A model generated the notes under the pieces. It saw only the letters and a list, made by a program, of their open reading frames with translations. It was not told the DNA's origin and made no database searches. From Streptomyces sp. RPA4-2 (GTDB taxonomy: Bacteria; Actinomycetota; Actinomycetes; Streptomycetales; Streptomycetaceae): a stretch of DNA of 64,000 nucleotides. Made by a program: the position numbers and the translations under genes. Where the stretch lies: contig NZ_CP050975.2 in NCBI RefSeq assembly GCF_012273515.2, positions 372,001-436,000 of the forward strand, in the 5' to 3' direction. Of the stretch, positions 8,910 through 17,284 are shown in pieces (the first letter of the stretch is position 1; every line of letters starts with the position of its first letter).

Positions 8910-9701
8910 ATGCCCACTGACGAACACGCGGCCGCCCCGCTCTCCCTGCGCCGGCGGCGGCGGGCGGCGGCCGTCCAGGAGATCCTGGACGCGGCTGAGC
9001 GCCATATCGCCGAACACGGTCCCGCGGCCCTGTCCCTGCGCGCGATCGCCCGTAGCCTGGGAATGACCGTGCAGGCGCTCTACCACTACTTTCCGAGCCG
9101 GGACGACCTGGTCACGGCGCTCATCGCCAAGGCCTACGACGCCTTGACCGAAGCCGTGCAGGCCGCTGTCGACGCCGCCACGGACGACTCGCCCCAGGGG
9201 CGGGTGCTCGTCGCGGCCGAGGGGTACCGCCAGTGGGCCATCACCCATCCCGAGCGGTTCCAACTCCTCTACGGAACCCCGCTGCGGTACTACGCGGCCC
9301 CCGTCGAGGGCCCGACGACGCAGGCCGTGCGGCGGATGAGCGCGATCTTCGAGCGGGAGCTGTTCGACGGGTTCACCACCGCACAGCTCGCCGCCGCCGA
9401 CACCCCTGGTCTCTCGGCCGAGCTGCTGGCATACCTGGACCAGTTGCCGCCGACCGGTCAGCGGGACCTCCCGCCCCCCGCGACCGCTCTGGTCCTGAGC
9501 GCGTGGGGACACCTGCACGGCCTCGTCGTCCTCGAGGTGTTCGGGCACACCTCGTTCCTCGGTGACCACCAGGCCGAGATCTTCCGCATGGCGATGCGGA
9601 ACCTGTTCCAGGACATCCACAGCCGGATTCCCGTCGCCGGACCGGGCACCACGGCAACGGATCCGCACCCGCGGGAACAAGCCTCTTCAGCCGGTCGATG
9701 A
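8910..9701 (+). CDS. TetR-family regulator (WHG-type C-terminal domain)
   Basis: A 263-residue one-component regulator. The HTH lies at residues 20-65 (AVQEILDAAERHIAEHGPAALSLRAIARSLGM, then TVQALYHYFPSRDDLVTALI). The C-terminal domain contains YRQWAITHPERFQLLYGTP, typical of the TetR_C 'WHG' group. ATG 8910 is chosen because the family begins 15-20 residues before the first helix; the longer upstream frame has no family character. No good ribosome-binding site is visible. It is divergent from the MMPL exporter and most simply its repressor. Confidence 0.9.
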   Translation: MPTDEHAAAPLSLRRRRRAAAVQEILDAAERHIAEHGPAALSLRAIARSLGMTVQALYHYFPSRDDLVTALIAKAYDALTEAVQAAVDAATDDSPQGRVLVAAEGYRQWAITHPERFQLLYGTPLRYYAAPVEGPTTQAVRRMSAIFERELFDGFTTAQLAAADTPGLSAELLAYLDQLPPTGQRDLPPPATALVLSAWGHLHGLVVLEVFGHTSFLGDHQAEIFRMAMRNLFQDIHSRIPVAGPGTTATDPHPREQASSAGR

Positions 9702-9807
9702 CCCGCGTGGCCGAAGGCCCGGGACACTCATACCGTCCGCCGACTCGACCTGCTCGTCCGGGCGTTGCGTCGTTCCGGTCGGCCGCCGCGCCAGGGCGAC
9801 GGCGCCC

Positions 9808-10992
9808 TCAGCTCAGCGCTGCCGCACGGTAGGGGCGGAAGAACGCCCGCAGTTCCTCCGCGTACAGTTCGGGTTCCTCGAACGGTGCGAAGTGCCCGCC
9901 GCGCGCGGGTTCGTTGAAGTACGCGACGTTCGCCGTGCGCTCGAGCCAGGCCCGCGGCGGGCGGACGATGTCGCCGCGGAACAGCGAGAAGCCGGACGGC
10001 ACGTCGACCCGGCGGGCGAGCTGCCCGGGCGGGATCGCGGCGTTCGCGTGGTACATGCGCATCGACGAACCGATCGTCCCCGTAAGCCAGTAGAGCGTGG
10101 CGTTCGTGAGGATCTCGTCCTTCGTGAAGCTCCGTTCGATGTCGCCGTCGCAGTCGCTCCATGCCCGGAGCTTCTCGACGATCCATGCGGCGAGCCCGGC
10201 CGGTGAGTCGGTGAGCCCGACGGCGGCGGTCTGGGGCTTCGTGCGGTGCATGGCACCGTAGGCACCCTCGCTCGCGCCCCAGGCCGCGACGTCGTCGAAC
10301 CATGCGCGCTCCTCGGGGGCGAGCTCGGCCTGGTCGCCGGTGAAGACGGGCAGGCCCCCGTCCATCCGGTGGACGGCGACGACCCGGTCCGGGTGGTCGA
10401 GCGCGAGGTAGCGGCTCACATGGCTGCCGACGTCCCCGCCCGCCGCGCCGAACCGCGCGTAGCCGAGGACGCTCATGAGTTCGGCCCACAGTCCGGCTAC
10501 GGCGATGGAGTTGAGCGGCGGGCCGGTGGGCCGGTCGGAGTAGCCGTAGCCGGGCATGTCGGGCACGACCACGTCGAACGCGTCGGCCGGGTCGCCGCCG
10601 TGCGCGCCGGGGTCGGTCAGGAGTGGGATGACCTTCGTGTAGCGCCAGAACGAGTCCGGCCAGCCGTGGCTGAGGACAAGGGGCAGGACGGGGCCGGTCG
10701 GCGCGACGGCACGGGCGTGCACGAGGTGGATCCCCAGGCCGCCGAGCCGGATGCGGTGGCGGGGCAGCCGTGCGAGCCCCGCCTCCTGCGCCGCCCAGTC
10801 GAACCCGTCCGCCCAGTAGGCGACGAGTTCACGGAGGTAGGCGATGTCGGTCCCGAGACCCCACCCGGCGTCCTCGGGCGCGTCCGGCCAGCGTGTCGCA
10901 CGCAGCCGCGCGCGGAGATCCTCGAGCGCCGCGGGCTCGGTCTGCGGGGTGAACGGCTCCAGGCCAGGCAGTGCGTCCGACATGGCACGCAT
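9808..10992 (-). CDS. Epoxide hydrolase (EHN domain plus alpha/beta hydrolase)
   Basis: A 394-residue protein. The N-terminal EHN region (residues 10-118; LRARLRATRWPDAP) precedes an alpha/beta-hydrolase domain with the oxyanion motif HGWP (109-112), nucleophile Asp187 in GGDVGS, and the C-terminal catalytic His in RGGHFAPFEEPE. The YHANAAIPPG cap region supplies Tyr residues typical of epoxide activation. It resembles microsomal-type soluble epoxide hydrolases that open epoxides to diols. The start at 10992 is supported by GGAG 7 nt upstream; ATG 10983 is an alternative. It is convergent with the TetR gene and apparently monocistronic. The natural substrate is unknown. Confidence 0.92.
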   Translation of the reverse strand: MRAMSDALPGLEPFTPQTEPAALEDLRARLRATRWPDAPEDAGWGLGTDIAYLRELVAYWADGFDWAAQEAGLARLPRHRIRLGGLGIHLVHARAVAPTGPVLPLVLSHGWPDSFWRYTKVIPLLTDPGAHGGDPADAFDVVVPDMPGYGYSDRPTGPPLNSIAVAGLWAELMSVLGYARFGAAGGDVGSHVSRYLALDHPDRVVAVHRMDGGLPVFTGDQAELAPEERAWFDDVAAWGASEGAYGAMHRTKPQTAAVGLTDSPAGLAAWIVEKLRAWSDCDGDIERSFTKDEILTNATLYWLTGTIGSSMRMYHANAAIPPGQLARRVDVPSGFSLFRGDIVRPPRAWLERTANVAYFNEPARGGHFAPFEEPELYAEELRAFFRPYRAAALS

Positions 10993-11334
10993 GCTAACGC
11001 TCCGGAGACGACCGCCGGATCAGGACCCGCGCGCCGTCGCACACGCGCGGCAGACACGTGCGCGACAGCACGGCACCACAGGCGACGACGTCCGCGGACT
11101 CCCCGGCCCGACCCGGTCGCAGCCACGTCGGACACTCCCGCCTCGAACTGCGGCTGCCCCATTCCGACGCCGTGCCCCACCCACCCGGACGACGCGACAC
11201 AACTCCCCCCACTCGCACCAGAATTCATTTCACGTTGAACCACCAAGATCTATGCAAGCGCGCCCACCGTACCGATCCTTGTTGTCATGCACCTGCGGCC
11301 CGACTGGCGGGCGGCAGATTCATGGAGGTGTGGA

Positions 11335-11790
11335 ATGCGCCGAAGACTCGCCACCGCTCTCACCGCGTCCAGCCTGTCCCTGGTCGCCCTCATCGGCACC
11401 GCGAGCACCGCACAAGCCGCCGTCCCCGCCGACAAGGCGCAGGTCCTGTCGAACTGGACCCAGACCAGCGCGTCCAGCTACAACACCTGGGCGGCGGCCC
11501 GATCGAACCAAGCCGCCTACGCGGCCTACCAGTTCGACTGGTCGACGGACTACTGCTCCACCTCCCCCGACAACCCCTTCGGCTTCCCGTTCGCCACCTC
11601 CTGCGCACGGCACGACTTCGGATACCGCAACTACAAGGCCGCGGGCACCTTCTCCACCAACAAGTCCCGCCTCGACAGCGCCCTTTACGAGGACCTCAAG
11701 CGTGTGTGCGTCAACTACGGCGGTGCCACGAAGACGGCATGCGACGGCACCGCGTGGACCTACTACCAGGCGGTCAAGGCCTTCGGCTGA
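11335..11790 (+). CDS. Secreted phospholipase A2 (bacterial/fungal type)
   Basis: A 151-residue precursor. A Sec signal peptide (MRRRLATALTASSLSLVALI..AQA, cleavage near residue 29) leaves about 122 mature residues. The mature part has DYCSTSPDNPFGFPFATSCARHDFGYRNY (in two stretches around residues 72-100), the hallmark of the Streptomyces violaceoruber PLA2 family. His93-Asp94 is the catalytic region, Asp114 or Asp120 completes the dyad, and Cys74/90 and Cys125/136 give two predicted disulfides. It should hydrolyse the sn-2 acyl ester of glycerophospholipids outside the cell, calcium-dependently. GGAGG (11324-11328) sits 6 nt before the ATG. A strong hairpin follows the gene. Confidence 0.94.
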   Translation: MRRRLATALTASSLSLVALIGTASTAQAAVPADKAQVLSNWTQTSASSYNTWAAARSNQAAYAAYQFDWSTDYCSTSPDNPFGFPFATSCARHDFGYRNYKAAGTFSTNKSRLDSALYEDLKRVCVNYGGATKTACDGTAWTYYQAVKAFG

Positions 11791-11808
11791 CCGACCCGCG
11801 CAGAACGC

Positions 11809-11847
11809 AGCGGGTCACGAGGCACTGCGGACCTCTCGTGACCCGCT
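11809..11847 (+). terminator. Hairpin terminator after the PLA2 gene
   Basis: A perfect 13-bp stem (AGCGGGTCACGAG at 11809-11821 pairing with CTCGTGACCCGCT at 11835-11847) has a 13-nt loop, 19 nt after the PLA2 stop codon. There is no strong U-tract, as is common in streptomycetes. Confidence 0.8.
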
Positions 11848-12129
11848 CCGCCGGGGCTACCGGGCGGCGAACCCGAGTGTCCGAGCGCACTTTCGGCGGC
11901 GCCCGGGTGGGCGTCGCGGGCTGATGGGGCACGCCGCCCGAGGTGTTCGTCGCGGTGTTGCCGAGCGACGCGGCCCTGGCCCCCGACGCTGACGCGACAG
12001 TCACAGCCGGGCGCGGCTCACGGGCGCGTGTCGCAACCATCAGGCCCGGCGCATGCCGGCCGACCCGGTCATCGGACGGACGGGGCCATGGCCGTGTCTC
12101 TTCGAGCAGGCGACGTCATGGCACCCGAC

Positions 12130-12166
12130 TTGATAGGCAAGGGAACACTTGCCTATGGTGTCGGCC
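12130..12166 (+). promoter_or_regulatory. Leaderless ArsR promoter with perfect palindromic operator
   Basis: TTGATA (12130-12135) and TATGGT (12154-12159) with an 18-nt spacer place the transcription start at or next to ATG 12167, so the mRNA is probably leaderless. ATAGGCAAG (12133-12141) and CTTGCCTAT (12148-12156) form a perfect inverted repeat with a 6-nt centre that overlaps both promoter hexamers. This fits tight autorepression by the ArsR protein encoded downstream. Confidence 0.75.
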
Positions 12167-12460
12167 ATGGCGGACGATGTGTTCAAGGCACTCGCCGACC
12201 CCACCCGTCGGCGCATCCTCGACGAGCTGGTGGAACGGGACGGGCAGACCCTGTTCGAGATATGCACTCGACTGGTGACGAAGCACGGCCTGGGGATGTC
12301 CCGCCAGGCGATCAGCCACCACCTGGCCGTACTCGAATCCGCGGGCCTGGTCGTTTCACGGCGCCAGGGCCGCTACAAGTTCCACGATCTGAACACCGAA
12401 CCCCTCGAGCGCATCGTGACACGATGGCTCAGGCCCGACGCACCGGAGAGCAACCCATGA
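12167..12460 (+). CDS. ArsR-family repressor
   Basis: A 97-residue winged-helix regulator (ADDVFKALADPTRRRILDELV, then GMSRQAISHHLAVLESAGLV and RRQGRYKFHDLN). It lacks the paired Cys or His clusters of metal-sensing ArsR/SmtB proteins. It belongs to the group found in front of VOC or SRPBCC genes. Met at 12167 is preferred to TTG 12149 because the promoter places the transcript start there and ArsR homologues begin MADDVFKALADP. Its stop overlaps the next start (ATGA, 12457-12460), so the two genes are co-translated. Confidence 0.9.
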   Translation: MADDVFKALADPTRRRILDELVERDGQTLFEICTRLVTKHGLGMSRQAISHHLAVLESAGLVVSRRQGRYKFHDLNTEPLERIVTRWLRPDAPESNP

Positions 12461-12843
12461 AGATCCACCTGTCCAGTGTCTTCGTCGATGACCAGGAGGA
12501 GGCCCTGCGTTTCTATACCGACGTACTGGGGTTCGTGAAGAAGCACGACGTCCCGCTGGGCGAGGACCGGTGGCTGACCGTGGTCTCGCCGGAAGACCCG
12601 GACGGGACGCAACTGCTGCTTGAGCCCTCCGGTCATCCCGCGGTGCGGCCGTACAAGACGGCGCTGGTCCAGGACGGCATCCCGGCCACCTCCTTCGCCG
12701 TGGACGACGTCCAGGCCGAGTTCAACCGGCTGCGCGAACTCGGTGTGTACTTCACCCAGGAACCTCTGGAGATGGGCCCGGTCACCACCGCGGTTCTGGA
12801 CGACACCTGCGGCAACCTGATCCAGATCGTGCACAGCAAGTAG
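12457..12843 (+). CDS. VOC protein co-transcribed with ArsR
   Basis: A 128-residue VOC protein (MKIHLSSVFVDDQEEALRFYTDVLGF; TSFAVDDVQAEFNRLRELGV; ending VLDDTCGNLIQIVHSK). It keeps His4, and Glu61 in LLLEPS is a candidate ligand, so metal-dependent chemistry such as glyoxalase or fosfomycin-type thiol addition is possible but unproven. The ATGA overlap with the ArsR gene shows translational coupling, and expression should follow the palindrome-controlled promoter. The ArsR-VOC pair is widespread in actinobacteria with no assigned function. Confidence 0.88.
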   Translation: MKIHLSSVFVDDQEEALRFYTDVLGFVKKHDVPLGEDRWLTVVSPEDPDGTQLLLEPSGHPAVRPYKTALVQDGIPATSFAVDDVQAEFNRLRELGVYFTQEPLEMGPVTTAVLDDTCGNLIQIVHSK

Positions 12844-12967
12844 CTGAACGCTTCAGAATGAGGCGGTGAGGCTCGGAGCTCCGCAGTCGATCGCCGGGTC
12901 CCTCACCCGCACGGAGCCTCGAGCCGCGCGACACGGCCGACACGGCCGACACGTCGTACGAGACCCG

Positions 12968-13870
12968 TCACACGGCGCGCGGGCCGGCTCCGTCCGCGGT
13001 CCGGCCCTCCCCCTGGTGCCGGCTCGGCTGTTCGGCCGTCCATGAGGCGAGGATGCGCAGTGCGTCGTACGACGGGCTGCCGGGCTCGGCGGTCAGGACC
13101 ATGAGGCGCTGTCCGGAGCCGTCGGGGCTGCTCCACGTGTCGCAGTCCAGCCTGAGATCTCCCACCAGCGCATGCCGGTAGTACTTGGTGCCGTAACTGG
13201 AGCTGATCACACGATGCTCGGCCCACCAGGAACGGAAGTCGGCGTCCTGGGCGGACAACTCGCCCACGAGTCGGGCGAGTTCCGGATCGTCGGGGTCTCC
13301 CGCGGCTTCCATGCGCAGCGCGGCGACGGCGTCGCGGGCGTCATGGTCCCACTCCCGGTGCATGCCACGGACGATCGGGTCCATGAACAGCAGATATACG
13401 TAGTTGCGTCGGGCTGACGGCATCGACGAGAAGTCCGTGTACAAGGCCGCGGCGGCGGGGTTCCAGGCCAGGATGTCCAGGCGTTTGCCGAGGACGACGG
13501 CTGGGGCTCCGGTGAGCTGGTCGAGCAGACGTTGCACGGCGGGCCGCACGTACTGCGCGGACCGCCGTCGACGCGGCCGTGCGTCGGTCCTGCCGGCGAG
13601 TTCGTACAGGTACCTCTGCTGGTCGTCGTCGAGGCGCAGCGCCCGGGTCAGGGTGGCGAGCACCGATGCGGACGCCCGGACACGGCCCTGCTCCAATCGC
13701 GTGTAGTAGTCGACACTGATCGCCGCGAGCTGGGCGACCTCCTCACGGCGCAGTCCTGCGACCTTGCGAGGGGAGTCCGTGGTGGGCAGGCCGCATGCGT
13801 GCGGTGCCAGCTGCGCCCGGCGGGCTTTGAGGAAGGCACCGAGTCCACGGGGATCAGACACCGAAGTCAT
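12968..13870 (-). CDS. XRE/HTH_31 regulator with MmyB-like ligand domain
   Basis: A 300-residue regulator. The N-terminal HTH reads LGAFLKARRAQL..(G)LRREEVAQLAAISVDYYTRLEQGR (residues 8-62). The C-terminal MmyB-like domain (about 95-270) has VLGKRLDILAWNPAAAALYTDF and RDAVAALRMEAAGDPDDPEL. The start at 13870 (MTSVSDPRG) is preceded by GGAG; an ATG nine bases further out is also possible. MmyB-type domains bind small hydrophobic ligands in the few studied cases. It is divergent from the hydrolase at 14051, its likely target. The 180-bp intergenic region contains a T6 run and the inverted CCCGGGC sequence. Confidence 0.9.
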   Translation of the reverse strand: MTSVSDPRGLGAFLKARRAQLAPHACGLPTTDSPRKVAGLRREEVAQLAAISVDYYTRLEQGRVRASASVLATLTRALRLDDDQQRYLYELAGRTDARPRRRRSAQYVRPAVQRLLDQLTGAPAVVLGKRLDILAWNPAAAALYTDFSSMPSARRNYVYLLFMDPIVRGMHREWDHDARDAVAALRMEAAGDPDDPELARLVGELSAQDADFRSWWAEHRVISSSYGTKYYRHALVGDLRLDCDTWSSPDGSGQRLMVLTAEPGSPSYDALRILASWTAEQPSRHQGEGRTADGAGPRAV

Positions 13871-14050
13871 GCTCTCCATTGTCACGCGGGCGCCGCCCGG
13901 GGTGAGGGGGCAGGTTTTTTCCCGGGCAAGGACTTGTCTCTTTTGCGCGCCTGGGGCTGAGCCCAAGGTGGAGGCGTGCCCGGGACGAAGCCGGGCTGGG
14001 AGCCGACCACATGAGCGCGGCTCTCCTGAGACAGCCAAACGGAGATTCCC

Positions 14051-14977
14051 GTGGCCAAGACCACCGTTGCCTTCGACAGCGCCGGCATTCCGCTCGTCGG
14101 CGATCACTACACCCCCGACTCCCCGGCGGAGAGTCCCCGTCCCGCGATCGTCGTGGGCCACCCCGGCAGTGGCGTGAAGGAGCAGACCGCAGGCCTCTAC
14201 GCGCAGCGTCTGGCGGAGAAGGGCTTCGTCACGATCGCCTTCGACGCGGCCTACCAGGGTGAGAGCGGCGGCGAGCCCCGCGGTCTGGAGGACCCGTCCC
14301 ACCGCGTCGAGGATCTGAAGGCCGCCGTCTCCTTCCTCACCACACGCGGCGAGGTCGACACCGAACGTATCGGTGCTCTTGGCATCTGCGCCTCCGGCGG
14401 CTACGTACTCCCCGCCGCCGCGAGTGATCACCGCATCAAGGCCGTCGGGACGGTCAGCGCCGTCGACATAGCCCGCCAGTTCCGCCTGGGCGCCGACGGA
14501 GCCCAGCATCCGGCCGTGTTCCAGGGCATGCTCGACACGGCCGCACGGGCACGCACCACCGAGGCCCGCGGTGAGGAGCCGCCCGTCCTGGCCCTCTTCC
14601 CCGACACCGCCGAACAAGCCCGGACGCTCGGCGGAGAACACGGCGCCGAGGGTTTCGAGTACTACCGCACCCCTCGAGCCCGGCATGTCCGCTCCGCGAG
14701 CTTCCTCACCTGGTCGAGCATCGACCGGATGGCCGCGTTCGATGCCTTCGCCCCGGTGCCGCTGATCGGCCGACGTCCCCTGCTCATGATCGTCGGCACC
14801 CGCGCCGTCACCGCGTGGATGAGCGTCGAAGCGTTCCAGCGGGCTACCGGGCCCAAGGAGATTCACTGGATCGACGGCGCCGGCCACGTGGACCTCTACG
14901 ACAGGAAGCAGTACGTGGACCCCGCCGTCGACAAACTCGCCGACTTCTTCGCCGACTCCCTGAGTCGGGCTGCCTGA
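14051..14977 (+). CDS. Alpha/beta hydrolase (dienelactone-hydrolase/YcjY-like)
   Basis: A 308-residue enzyme starting at GTG 14051, with GGAG 6 nt upstream. The fold is shown by RPAIVVGHPGSGVKEQT (oxyanion region) and nucleophile elbow GICASGG (residues 111-117), which puts Cys113 in the nucleophile position as in dienelactone hydrolases. The C-terminal His is in DGAGHVDLYD, and an acid residue in LLMIVGTRAVT. The YcjY-type subgroup is mostly uncharacterised and may hydrolyse thioesters or lactones. Regulation by the divergent MmyB-type repressor is expected. Confidence 0.87.
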   Translation: MAKTTVAFDSAGIPLVGDHYTPDSPAESPRPAIVVGHPGSGVKEQTAGLYAQRLAEKGFVTIAFDAAYQGESGGEPRGLEDPSHRVEDLKAAVSFLTTRGEVDTERIGALGICASGGYVLPAAASDHRIKAVGTVSAVDIARQFRLGADGAQHPAVFQGMLDTAARARTTEARGEEPPVLALFPDTAEQARTLGGEHGAEGFEYYRTPRARHVRSASFLTWSSIDRMAAFDAFAPVPLIGRRPLLMIVGTRAVTAWMSVEAFQRATGPKEIHWIDGAGHVDLYDRKQYVDPAVDKLADFFADSLSRAA

Positions 14978-15078
14978 ACCCACAAATCGGCACCCGCGTC
15001 ATCGCTTCCGGGCGGATCTGCTGGCCGGCACCACCGGGCCCGGGGCGAGAGCCCGGAACGAGGCGCCGGGGGCTTTCG

Positions 15079-15924
15079 TCACGGACCGTCCTGCCGCGCG
15101 ATCGTGTCACCCAGCCGGACCGTGCCTGGTTCCAGGACGTCCAGGTACACCCCGAGGCACGCCAGCCGGCCCAGACCGAAGACGGGTATCCGGTGTTCAC
15201 GGGCGATCGCACGCATGACACCAGGGTCGGCCGCCAGTTCGTCATGGCCGAGGGTGGGAACCACACAGCGGGGCGTGGGCACCACCACGCGCAACAGTGC
15301 CTCGCCCACGCGTACTCGCTGGTCCACCCAGGTGTCCTCCACGAAATCCTGGCCTCCGCCCGTGTCGACAACCAGGTTCGGCCGGAAGCGGCGCGGATCG
15401 AAATCGCTGTCGGGATACCTGGCTCGGAGCCCCGCCAAGGCGGACGTCGTGACGAGGTGCACCCTGCCGAAGTCGAAGAACGTCCCCGCAGCCACGTTCC
15501 CGACGGTGATCTCCTCCCCCGTACCGTCCACGCGAGCCGTCGCCCGCACCACGTCCGGGACGCCGCCTTCGTACGGGGGCACAGCTCGCTCCAGCGTGCT
15601 GTCCGCCGGAGCGCCGGCCGAGACGAACACCTGGCGGCCCAGCAACTTGGACAGCCGAACGTCCAGTTCGGGGTCTCCGACGGGGAGGCTCACGCCGTCG
15701 GGCAGTTCGACCTCGACGGCGCCGTCATCGGTCGACCGGCCACGGCACTGCAGCAGTTGCCCCCATTTACGCGGGTGCTTGACGCTCCCGATCGCGCCGG
15801 TGTCGTCGAGGACGGCATACGTCCTGTCCCCGGCGAGGCCCGCGTGGGTGACGGCCGCGGACAGCAACGACTCTCCGAGCATGGACTTCACCGGATACCG
15901 GCACAACGCGGCCACAGTCCCCAT
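15079..15924 (-). CDS. MOSC-domain protein
   Basis: A 281-residue protein with the MOSC_N beta-barrel (residues 1-105; VAALCRYPVKSMLGESL) and a MOSC domain (about 125-280; DFDPRRFRPNLVVD, then VRVGEALLRVVVPTPRCVVPTLG). MOSC proteins bind a molybdenum cofactor sulfur or pterin ligand; relatives reduce N-hydroxylated compounds (mARC, YcbX). The conserved Cys in PTPRCV is the expected Mo ligand. ATG 15924 is chosen; an in-frame TTG at 15933 would add three residues and neither has a strong ribosome-binding site. It is convergent with the hydrolase at 14051. Confidence 0.88.
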   Translation of the reverse strand: MGTVAALCRYPVKSMLGESLLSAAVTHAGLAGDRTYAVLDDTGAIGSVKHPRKWGQLLQCRGRSTDDGAVEVELPDGVSLPVGDPELDVRLSKLLGRQVFVSAGAPADSTLERAVPPYEGGVPDVVRATARVDGTGEEITVGNVAAGTFFDFGRVHLVTTSALAGLRARYPDSDFDPRRFRPNLVVDTGGGQDFVEDTWVDQRVRVGEALLRVVVPTPRCVVPTLGHDELAADPGVMRAIAREHRIPVFGLGRLACLGVYLDVLEPGTVRLGDTIARQDGP

Positions 15925-16261
15925 GGAGATCAATCATGGCACGGGCCACGGCTCCTCGGCCAGATCGCCCACACGACTGCGATCACGCCCGAACTCGACT
16001 CGACACCAACCACTCGGGCGTTCCCGCCAGTTGCTCTCTCCCCCGCCTGTGGCGAGCACCGCCCTCCCCGTCCGGCGTCTGAATCCGCGAACGGGCGTCA
16101 CTCCCACGACGACCGCTCGCAGCACCGCCCCTGGGAGCCGGCAGGAGGCGAGGAGGGGCGGCGCCAGGCGGTCCTCGCGTGCGGGCCATTCGCCTTCGAT
16201 CTTGACAATCCGCTGCCGCGACCTGAAGGCTGACCAACCAGTCGGTATGGAGGAATGGACT
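15925..16261. other. Divergent intergenic region with TTGACA element
   Basis: 337 bp between the divergent MOSC and hydrolase genes. TTGACA at 16203-16208 faces the hydrolase but lacks a clear -10 hexamer at normal spacing. ACCAACCAGTCGGT (16233-16246) is a weak dyad that might be an operator. No gene is seen. Confidence 0.4.
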
Positions 16262-17098
16262 GTGACCAAGCTGAGTGTCTCCACTGCTGCGGGCGTGTTC
16301 GACGCCATCGCGGCGGGACCGTCCGGGGGCCGCCCGGTACTGCTGCTGCACGGTTTCCCCCAGACAGGGTTGGCGTGGCACCAACAGATCGCCGCGTTGG
16401 CCGCGCGAGGCTACCGTGTCGTGGCACCCGACCAGCGTGGCTACTCCCCCGGTGTCCGCCCCGACCGGCCCGAGGACTACCGCGTCGGCACCCTGGTCGA
16501 CGATGTCGTCGCGATCACGGAGGAACTGGGCTGGGCATCGTTCGACCTGGTCGGCCACGACTGGGGAGGCGCGGTGGCATGGTGGACCGCGGACGCCCAC
16601 CCCGGGCGCGTCCGTACCCTCAGCGTTGTCTCCACCCCGCACCCCGGCGCCCTGGCAGACGCCTTGCGCACCGACCAGGACCAGCGCGCACGATCCCACT
16701 ACATGATCGACTGGCGTGAGACGCCCTCGACCGAGGATCACATGCTCGCCGACGACGCCCGGCAGCTTCGTACCATCTACGCCGGAAAGGTCCCGCAGGA
16801 CAGTGTCGACGCCTACGTGCGGCACCTCTCGCAGCCGGGCGCGCTCACCGCTGCGCTGAACTGGTACCGGGCGGGCCGGCCCGACGGAACGATCGGTCTC
16901 ATCGATGTGCCCACGATGTATGTCTGGAGCACGAAGGACACCGCGTTCGGCCCGGCGGCCTCCCGGGCGACCGGACAGTGGGTCAGCGGACCGTACCGGT
17001 TCGAGACACTCCACGACGTCAGCCGCTGGATCCCCGAAGAAGCGCCCGGGACGCTGAACGGCCTCCTGCTCGAACATCTGCGAGCGCACGGCGAATAG
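16262..17098 (+). CDS. Alpha/beta hydrolase of epoxide-hydrolase type with missing catalytic His
   Basis: 278 residues. GTG 16262 is chosen because GGAGGA (16249-16254) lies 7 nt upstream; an in-frame ATG at 16247 lies before that site. The fold has oxyanion motif HGFPQ (30-34) and nucleophile Asp100 in GHDWGG, typical of epoxide hydrolases and haloalkane dehalogenases. At the C-terminus the usual (G/S)HWIPEEAP reads DVSRWIPEEAP, so the catalytic His is Arg255 (CGC instead of CAC). Without that His, the covalent intermediate cannot normally be hydrolysed. The gene otherwise looks intact, so this is a recent inactivating change, a changed function, or a base error. Confidence 0.87.
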   Translation: MTKLSVSTAAGVFDAIAAGPSGGRPVLLLHGFPQTGLAWHQQIAALAARGYRVVAPDQRGYSPGVRPDRPEDYRVGTLVDDVVAITEELGWASFDLVGHDWGGAVAWWTADAHPGRVRTLSVVSTPHPGALADALRTDQDQRARSHYMIDWRETPSTEDHMLADDARQLRTIYAGKVPQDSVDAYVRHLSQPGALTAALNWYRAGRPDGTIGLIDVPTMYVWSTKDTAFGPAASRATGQWVSGPYRFETLHDVSRWIPEEAPGTLNGLLLEHLRAHGE

Positions 17099-17284
17099 GG
17101 CGCCACGGCGGACACCCCGCCCGTCGGACGGGCCGTCAGCGTGATCCCGGGGCCGGCTGCGCACCCGGGCCGGGTACGCCGCCGGTCGAGGGACCTCCTG
17201 GGCAGGAAGCCCGGATGGACAGTCCCCACCCCGCCACCGTGGGGGCCTCATCCGGCCCCACTTGATCCGACGAACCGCCGGTGG

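Noticed and set aside
13871..14983. N-terminal extension of the MmyB-type regulator frame
   Set aside because: Antisense of the alpha/beta hydrolase at 14051; the HTH begins only after 13870.
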